Positions 7,138-11,055 of a stretch of 11,055 bases of DNA are shown piece after piece; the stretch's first letter is position 1; each line of letters opens with the position of its first letter. Position numbers and translations under genes: made by a program. Below the pieces are notes generated by a model. That model was not told the origin of the DNA, did no database searches, and was given only the letters and a program-made list of their open reading frames with translations. The stretch comes from CAIPAT01 sp041665605 (lineage in GTDB: Bacteria; Verrucomicrobiota; Lentisphaeria; Victivallales; Victivallaceae): assembly GCA_041665605.1 (NCBI GenBank), contig JBAYIO010000137.1, forward strand, positions 1 to 11,055, written 5' to 3'.

Positions 7138-7148
7138 CAAGTTGTCAA
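7122..7148 (-). promoter_or_regulatory. Sigma-70-type promoter of the sulfate importer operon
   Basis: On the minus strand a perfect TTGACA (7143-7148) is followed 15 bases later by a perfect TATAAT (7122-7127). An overlapping TAATAT (7120-7125) gives the more usual 17-base spacing. Transcription would start near 7113 and give a leader of about 130 bases before cysP, which holds the small ORF at 6990-7076. The remaining part of the gap, 7149-7280, is AT-rich and shows no convincing terminator for thiF or other element. Confidence 0.75.
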
Positions 7149-7280
7149 TTTAATTACTACTAAAATAGTATAAATTTATTAAAAAAATATTCATAGCATG
7201 TTTTAAAGTGGAATCATGAGCAGTATTGTCGATTTATTGTGATCATGCTGATAGTTTATTCGTTTTGTAGAGATTGTGGC

Positions 7281-7940
7281 CTAGATATTGTAATCTTCGG
7301 AATATGTCTCTTTCTGTTTCAATGCCAGCGACAGGATTAAATCCGCCTGTTTGGCGGCCGCAATGTTTACCCTTGGAGCGCAAGGCGGTCTGTTTGCTCC
7401 GACTTCCGATACCAGGTCTCCAACCATATAAAAATAGTCATGAACCTGCAAGGTCATAATGGCGTCGGTATTGCCCCAGCCCGCCAGGCCTGATGCGGAT
7501 ACGAGAAATTTCCCGGAACTGTAAAAGGCTTCAACCAGCATGCGTTTGGCTTCCGCGCGGTCAAACGCCTCGACTACGGCATCACACCCGGCAAAAATTT
7601 CCCGCGCATTGCCGGAGTTTATTTTCACGGACAGCGCGGTGATTTCCAGGTCGGGATTGATTCTGCGCAGATTAACGGACAGCGCTTCAACTTTTAACAT
7701 TCCCAGTTGATCCTGGAAATAGAATTGACGGTTGAGATTGCCGGGTTCGACCAGATCAAAATCACATATCACGAAATTCTTGAAGCCGCTGCGCACCAGG
7801 TTCTGTGCGCAGTTGGACCCCAGCCCGCCGGCGCCGGCAATGCCTATGGTAAAGGATTCGATTTTCTCTAATTGTTTCGGAGAAAAATGTTTCAACAGTC
7901 CTTGCTTGAAGCTATTTCTCCCGTTTTCGTGTTCTGACAT
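7281..7940 (-). CDS. thiF: ThiF-family sulfur-carrier-protein adenylyltransferase
   Basis: This 219-residue protein belongs to the E1-like ThiF/MoeB/HesA family, closest to the short ThiF variant ('family 2') found in many anaerobes. Such enzymes use ATP to adenylate the C-terminal glycine of ThiS so that sulfur can be added as a thiocarboxylate. The nucleotide-binding loop GIAGAGGLGSN (residues 33-43), Asp60, Arg71 in NLNRQF and Lys83 fit the adenylation site. The CxxC zinc pairs of full-length MoeB/ThiF are missing. A single Cys187 in PPCAPRV sits where a sulfur-transfer cysteine might lie, but that is a guess. Its ATG shares one base with the thiS stop (TGATG), so the two are made together. 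No thiG, thiH or thiC is nearby. A role in cysteine or methionine synthesis, not thiamine synthesis, is therefore possible. Confidence 0.9.
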   Translation of the reverse strand: MSEHENGRNSFKQGLLKHFSPKQLEKIESFTIGIAGAGGLGSNCAQNLVRSGFKNFVICDFDLVEPGNLNRQFYFQDQLGMLKVEALSVNLRRINPDLEITALSVKINSGNAREIFAGCDAVVEAFDRAEAKRMLVEAFYSSGKFLVSASGLAGWGNTDAIMTLQVHDYFYMVGDLVSEVGANRPPCAPRVNIAAAKQADLILSLALKQKETYSEDYNI

Positions 7941-8140
7941 CAGCCGCCTCCGACAAAAGTTATTGCATAAATTACGTCATCATCCTGCAGTTTGATTTCC
8001 GGCCAGGTGTTTCTGGGTGCGATTTCACCATTGTATTCTATTACCACTTTTTCCTGGTTTATCCTTTTCTGTTCCAGGAATTGCGGCAGATAAACATCCT
8101 GATCAATGTATGCAGTTCCCCCGTTAAAACTTATTTTCAT
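7940..8140 (-). CDS. thiS: ThiS-like sulfur carrier protein
   Basis: This is a small beta-grasp sulfur carrier of 66 residues. The frame is open further upstream to 8182, but the ATG at 8138-8140 gives a normal ThiS start (MKISFNGG) after a GGAG site 10 bases away, and avoids overlap with the preceding gene. Family marks are VVIEYNGEIAPRNTW in the middle, the LQDDDVIYAI segment and the terminal FVGGG. ThiF adenylates the last glycine, which then carries sulfur as a thiocarboxylate. The protein ends exactly at the glycines, so no protease is needed to expose them. ThiS ordinarily donates sulfur for the thiazole of thiamine. Some relatives, such as CysO of Mycobacterium and HcyS of Wolinella, feed cysteine or homocysteine synthesis. 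The neighbours here make the second use conceivable. Confidence 0.92.
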   Translation of the reverse strand: MKISFNGGTAYIDQDVYLPQFLEQKRINQEKVVIEYNGEIAPRNTWPEIKLQDDDVIYAITFVGGG

Positions 8141-8156
8141 ATCATTCAAACTCCGC

Positions 8157-9299
8157 TTATACTTGCTCCAGCGCCTGTTCAATGTCGCTGATCAGGTCGT
8201 CAATATGCTCAATCCCCACCGAAACCCGGATCAGGTTCCTGGTGATTCCCGACGCGGCGCGAACATCTTCCGGCATGGAAATGTGCGTCATGGTCCACGG
8301 ATGCTCAATCAGCGATTCCACGCCTCCCAGCGATTCGGCCAGCGTGAATATTTTTACTGCGCTGAGCAGGCGGAATGCTTCCTGTTCGCCGCCTTTGACC
8401 TTGAATGAAAAGGTTCCGCCGCCGCCCCTCATCTGTTTCTTCGCCAGTTGATGCTGCGGATGACTTTCCAGCAGCGGGTGCAGCACTGTTTCAATTTTCG
8501 GATGTCGTTCCAGCCAGTGCGCCAGCGCCAGAGCGTTTTCGTGATGACATCGCATCCGCGGGGCCAGCGTCTTGATGCCGCGCAGTACCAGAAAACAGTC
8601 AAACGGCGAGGAGCAGGTACCCAGCCCGTTCTGCAGGAAACCGATTTTCTCCGCAAGCTGCGGGTCTTTGACTATTATTGCGCCGCCGACTACATCGGAA
8701 TGTCCGTTTATGTATTTGGTCGTGGAGTGCATGACGATGTCGATTCCATACTCCAGCGGACGCTGGAAATACGGCGATAAAAACGTATTGTCGCATATCG
8801 TCAAAATCTTTTTAGGCGCGGCGATGGCGGCAACAGCCTCCAGGTCAACCAGATTCATCATCGGATTGGTCGGGGTTTCTATCCAGATGCCGCGGGTATT
8901 GGTTTTTATTTTTGATGCCAGCAGATCAAGTTTCCTGAGATCGACGAATTCAACGTCAATGCCGCGGTTTTTGACGATTTTAGTAAGCAGGCGGTAGGTG
9001 CCGCCGTACAGGTCGTCATGGACGATCAAATGTTCGCCGGGTTGAAATATTTCAAGCAGCGTCGCCTCGGCGGCCATGCCGGTGGCAAAAGCGAAACCGT
9101 GAGTTCCGCCTTCCAGCGCCGCCAGGCAGTCTTCCAGCGCCTTGCGCGTCGGATTCCCGCTGCGGGAATAATCAAAAGGGCCGGGTTGATTGACGCCTTT
9201 GAACGCAAAGGTGGACGTTTGATAGATCGGCGTCATTACCGCCCCGTATACTGGATCTCTTGCCTGTCCGGCGTGAATAGCTAAAGTTTCAAAATTCAT
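8157..9299 (-). CDS. Cystathionine gamma-synthase/gamma-lyase family PLP enzyme
   Basis: This 380-residue protein belongs to the Cys/Met-metabolism PLP family (MetB, MccB/CTH, MetZ). Visible marks are YSRSGNPTR at 44-52 (cofactor phosphate binding from the neighbouring subunit), CDNTF with Asp170, the Schiff-base lysine Lys195 in STTKYINGHSDVVGG and the late motif SLGGVESL at 323-330. Members either join cysteine to an activated homoserine to give cystathionine, or split cystathionine to cysteine. The sequence near 250-265 (CHHENALALAHWLE) looks to me somewhat closer to gamma-lyases, but I cannot assign the reaction and leave the symbol empty. It follows cysK by 18 bases with an AGAGGTG ribosome site, and thiS starts 16 bases after it. 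It would connect cysteine made by CysK with the methionine branch. Confidence 0.92.
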   Translation of the reverse strand: MNFETLAIHAGQARDPVYGAVMTPIYQTSTFAFKGVNQPGPFDYSRSGNPTRKALEDCLAALEGGTHGFAFATGMAAEATLLEIFQPGEHLIVHDDLYGGTYRLLTKIVKNRGIDVEFVDLRKLDLLASKIKTNTRGIWIETPTNPMMNLVDLEAVAAIAAPKKILTICDNTFLSPYFQRPLEYGIDIVMHSTTKYINGHSDVVGGAIIVKDPQLAEKIGFLQNGLGTCSSPFDCFLVLRGIKTLAPRMRCHHENALALAHWLERHPKIETVLHPLLESHPQHQLAKKQMRGGGGTFSFKVKGGEQEAFRLLSAVKIFTLAESLGGVESLIEHPWTMTHISMPEDVRAASGITRNLIRVSVGIEHIDDLISDIEQALEQV

Positions 9300-9317
9300 T
9301 AAGCACCTCTTTATAAT

Positions 9318-10277
9318 TTAAATGCCCAGGTCCTGGAACAGTATTGTTGACAGATATCTTTCGCCGGAATCCGGCAATATCACGACGATATTTTTACCGG
9401 CGAATTCTTCCAGCTTCGCCAGCCTGACCGCGACGGCGGTTGCCGCTCCGCTGGAAATCCCGCAGATGATGCCTTCCTCGCGGGCGAGTCTTCTGGAAAA
9501 CTCAATTGCTTCCGCGTCTTCCGCCGTTTCAATCCGGTCGACCAGCGATAAATCCAGCACTTCAGGAATGAAGCCTGCGCCGATGCCCTGGATCTTGTGC
9601 GGTCCCGGCTTCAGTTCCAGGCCTTTCAGTTTTTGCGTAAGCACCGGGCTGGCAGCCGGCTCAACGCCCACTGAAATGATTGCTTTTTTCTGATGCAGTT
9701 TTATATAGCGGGAAACCCCGGTGATTGTTCCGCCGGTGCCGATGCCGGCGACAAAAACGTCAACTTCGCCATTGGTGTCCTCCCATATTTCCGGGCCGGT
9801 GGTCTGTTCATGGATCGCCGGATTCGCCGGATTGCGGAATTGCTGGGGCAGAAAATATTTATCCGGATTTGACGCCGCAATCTCTTCGGCGCGCCTGACC
9901 GCGCCTTTCATTCCTTCGGGTCCGGGAGTAAGGATAAGGCTGGCGCCGAATGCCGCAAGCATTTTCCGGCGCTCAATGCTCATGGTCTCCGGCATGGTAA
10001 GCGTTAACGGATACCCGCGGGAAGCCGCCACAAACGCCAGCGCTATGCCGGTATTGCCGCTGGTCGGCTCGATAATCTCGACGCCCGGCTTGAGCAGGTC
10101 CTTCTTTTCGGCATCCCAGATCATATTCGCGCCAATCCGGCATTTTACCGAATAGCCCGGATTGCGGCCTTCGGTTTTGACAAAAACATTGGCTTTCAAG
10201 CCCTGTGTGATTCTTTTCAGTTTTATCAGCGGAGTATGCCCGATTGTGAGACTGTTATCTTCATAGATCTTTTTCAT
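9318..10277 (-). CDS. cysK: Cysteine synthase A (O-acetylserine sulfhydrylase)
   Basis: This PLP enzyme makes cysteine from O-acetylserine and sulfide in the cytoplasm. In 319 residues it shows the cofactor lysine Lys45 in GYSVKCRIGANMIWDAE, the substrate-carboxylate loop PTSGNTG at 71-77, the phosphate loop GTGGT at 180-184, and ISSGAA near 274-279. The motif SVKCRIGANMIW is the same as in E. coli CysK, and the resemblance runs along the whole protein. That makes CysK far more likely than CysM or cystathionine beta-synthase. The ATG follows AAAAGGAG by about 10 bases. It is first in the cysK, cystathionine enzyme, thiS, thiF run, behind a strong promoter with an operator-like dyad. No cysE (serine acetyltransferase) is in the window. 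Confidence 0.97.
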   Translation of the reverse strand: MKKIYEDNSLTIGHTPLIKLKRITQGLKANVFVKTEGRNPGYSVKCRIGANMIWDAEKKDLLKPGVEIIEPTSGNTGIALAFVAASRGYPLTLTMPETMSIERRKMLAAFGASLILTPGPEGMKGAVRRAEEIAASNPDKYFLPQQFRNPANPAIHEQTTGPEIWEDTNGEVDVFVAGIGTGGTITGVSRYIKLHQKKAIISVGVEPAASPVLTQKLKGLELKPGPHKIQGIGAGFIPEVLDLSLVDRIETAEDAEAIEFSRRLAREEGIICGISSGAATAVAVRLAKLEEFAGKNIVVILPDSGERYLSTILFQDLGI

Positions 10278-10297
10278 TTTTATAAAACTCCTTTTGT

Positions 10298-10332
10298 TTA
10301 TTAATGTTTATTTAATGTATAAACATTAATAA
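10298..10332. promoter_or_regulatory. 14-bp-arm perfect dyad at the cysK transcription start
   Basis: TTATTAATGTTTAT (10298-10311) and ATAAACATTAATAA (10319-10332) are perfect inverted copies around a 7-base spacer (TTAATGT). The dyad begins at the edge of the -10 box and covers the expected start site and early leader, a classic place for a repressor operator. It could alternatively form a hairpin at the 5' end of the mRNA. The regulator is not identified here. Confidence 0.6.
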
Positions 10333-10359
10333 TCATACTGTTTATTTTGTAAAAGTCAA
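10332..10359 (-). promoter_or_regulatory. Sigma-70-type promoter of the cysK operon
   Basis: On the minus strand TTGACT (10354-10359, five of six consensus bases) and TATGAT (10332-10337, five of six) are 16 bases apart. Transcription would start near 10325, giving a leader of about 48 bases. Upstream DNA (10360-10440) is very AT-rich, as an UP-type region would be. Confidence 0.75.
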
Positions 10360-10615
10360 TATAATATGCAATAAAAAATCAAAAAATGTTTAAATTATGC
10401 ATTTATTTAAGATAAGATATTCATAATTGTATAATCATTAAGTAAACATTGTCGCAATTAAACAGTAAATGGTTCTGTCAATTACATGGAGTATGGGTTT
10501 CTTGGACGTTTCTATCGTCTCATGAGAAGACACCCTCCAGCACATTTTGGACAACTCCCATATTATGAACGGCCCGCCCGATACGGATGGAACTGCAACA
10601 AAACCATTTTCGCCC

Positions 10616-10756
10616 ATGCGGCCAGCATAACCCGACGGACAACCGTCCGACTCCGACACTTTGGAGTGTCGTTGAGCAGAGACTGTTTTGCCTATGCGGC
10701 CGGCATAGCCCGACGGACAACCGTCCGACTCCGACACTTTGGAGTGTCGTTGAGCA
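10616..10756. repeat. Two 63-bp direct repeats at 78-bp period, each with two hairpins
   Basis: Copies at 10616-10678 and 10694-10756 differ at two positions only. Each contains a small hairpin CGGAC-AACC-GTCCG (10636-10649 in copy one; GACGG/CCGTC is an alternative pairing) and a perfect 7-bp hairpin CGACACT-TTGG-AGTGTCG (10654-10671), then GTTGAGCA. A degenerate third end, with CGATACTTTGGATAGTCG and GTTGAGCACAA, lies at 10917-10943. The form resembles REP/ERIC-type extragenic palindromic repeats, not CRISPR. Confidence 0.75.
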
Positions 10757-10961
10757 CAAGGCATTTCAAGGTTTAAGATTTTCAAACAACATTTTGGACA
10801 TTCCAGACACCTGTGTGCAGAATGTTTTCCGGTGCAGTGCTCTCGCTCTGCGAGAGAGGTTCCGATCCCCGTCCGACACGGACGGCACTGCAACAAAACC
10901 ATTTTGGACAGCCCATTCCGATACTTTGGATAGTCGTTGAGCACAACGGTTTTCGAAATTC

Positions 10962-11052
10962 GGGAGTTCTGAGAAGACTGGGAGTTCTGGGATATATCGC
11001 TCTCCCATTTTTCCCAGTCCTCCCAGTCCTCCCAGTCTTCCCAGAAACTCCC
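10962..11052. repeat. Fold-back of 9-bp-periodic GGGAGTTCT / TCCCAGTCC units
   Basis: On the plus strand GGGAGTTCT, GAGAAGACT, GGGAGTTCT and GGGA follow each other every nine bases (10962-10992). From 11012 to 11047 the sequence is again 9-base periodic but in the opposite sense (TCCCAGTCC twice, TCCCAGTCT, TCCCAGAAA). The outer arms 10962-10984 and 11029-11052 are nearly perfect inverted copies, so one strand could fold into a long imperfect hairpin. The element runs to within three bases of the window end and may continue beyond it. Confidence 0.65.
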
Positions 11053-11055
11053 ACC

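Larger units (their letters stand above)
10360..11055. other. Gene-free region with a mosaic of hairpin-rich repeats
   Basis: No convincing gene lies in this stretch. The first 80 bases are AT-rich DNA upstream of cysK. From about 10543 onward it is built of recurring pieces. ATTTTGGACA occurs three times (10544-10553, 10791-10800, 10901-10910). A 32-bp module occurs at 10579-10610 and again at 10874-10905 with three differences. A 63-bp unit occurs twice. Perfect hairpins occur at 10840-10856 (CTCTCGC/GCGAGAG) and 10869-10885 (CCGTCCG/CGGACGG). Long open frames on both strands, including one of 168 codons at 10438-10944 minus, exist mainly because the repeat period is a multiple of three. 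They have repeat-derived, low-complexity products and no good ribosome site that I can see. Confidence 0.6.

Noticed and set aside
7155..7190. TACTA/TAGTA palindrome and nearby T run as a thiF terminator
   Set aside because: The stem is five A/T-rich base pairs and the T run lies on its upstream side, not after it.
10126..10160. Cysteine in place of aspartate next to the PLP lysine of CysK (SVKCR instead of SVKDR)
   Set aside because: E. coli CysK has the same SVKCRIGANMIW motif, so this is normal for the CysK type.
10616..10756. CRISPR array
   Set aside because: There are only two full copies, the units (63 bp) are much longer than the intervals (15 bp), the unit has internal hairpins, and no cas gene is present.
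10438..10944. 168-codon minus-strand ORF in the repeat region
   Set aside because: Its product is made of repeated pieces (QRHSKVSESDGCPSGYAG twice) that follow directly from the 78-bp DNA period. Other frames on both strands are equally open, and there is no good ribosome site.

Overview
The window is a bacterial sulfur-assimilation locus. Every recognisable gene lies on the minus strand, so transcription runs from high to low coordinates. Base composition is mixed, with GC-rich genes and very AT-rich promoter regions. The set includes a periplasmic sulfate-binding protein with a classic signal peptide, a YggL-type ribosome-binding protein and an E. coli-like CysK, which indicates a Gram-negative bacterium. 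The hairpin-rich repeats at the right end and the DUF1670-like genes at the left recall Lentisphaerota/PVC-type genomes. That placement comes from memory and is weak; no rRNA or phylogenetic marker is present.

From right to left: (1) 10.36-11.05 kb holds no convincing gene. It carries a mosaic of short hairpin-rich repeats, including a 63-bp unit repeated at a 78-bp period, and ends in a 9-bp-periodic fold-back. (2) A strong promoter with a 14-bp-arm dyad at its start site precedes cysK, a cystathionine gamma-synthase/lyase family gene, thiS and thiF, which are tightly packed and probably one operon (10277-7281). (3) A second promoter, with an inverted repeat centred on its -10 box, precedes a short leader ORF and then a complete ABC sulfate importer in the order binding protein, cysT, cysW, cysA (7076-3105). 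(4) Thioredoxin trxA and a yggL-like gene with a cysteine-rich tail follow, each ending at a clear hairpin terminator. (5) At the left end two DUF1670-like helix-turn-helix paralogues overlap by ATGA. The downstream copy is broken by an apparent one-base deletion.

The genes fit together as sulfate uptake (CysP/Sbp-CysTWA) followed by use of the reduced sulfur. CysK makes cysteine from O-acetylserine and sulfide, and the PLP enzyme moves sulfur between cysteine and homocysteine. The ThiS/ThiF pair makes a C-terminally activated sulfur-carrier protein. Thioredoxin may serve as reductant. No sulfate-reduction enzymes, cysE, thiG/thiH or JAMM protease lie in the window.

The points most worth a second look are the 28-codon Arg/Cys-containing leader ORF ahead of the sulfate operon, the operator-like dyads at both sulfur promoters, the ThiS/ThiF pair inside a cysteine/methionine operon, the frameshifted DUF1670-like copy, and the structured repeats at the right end.
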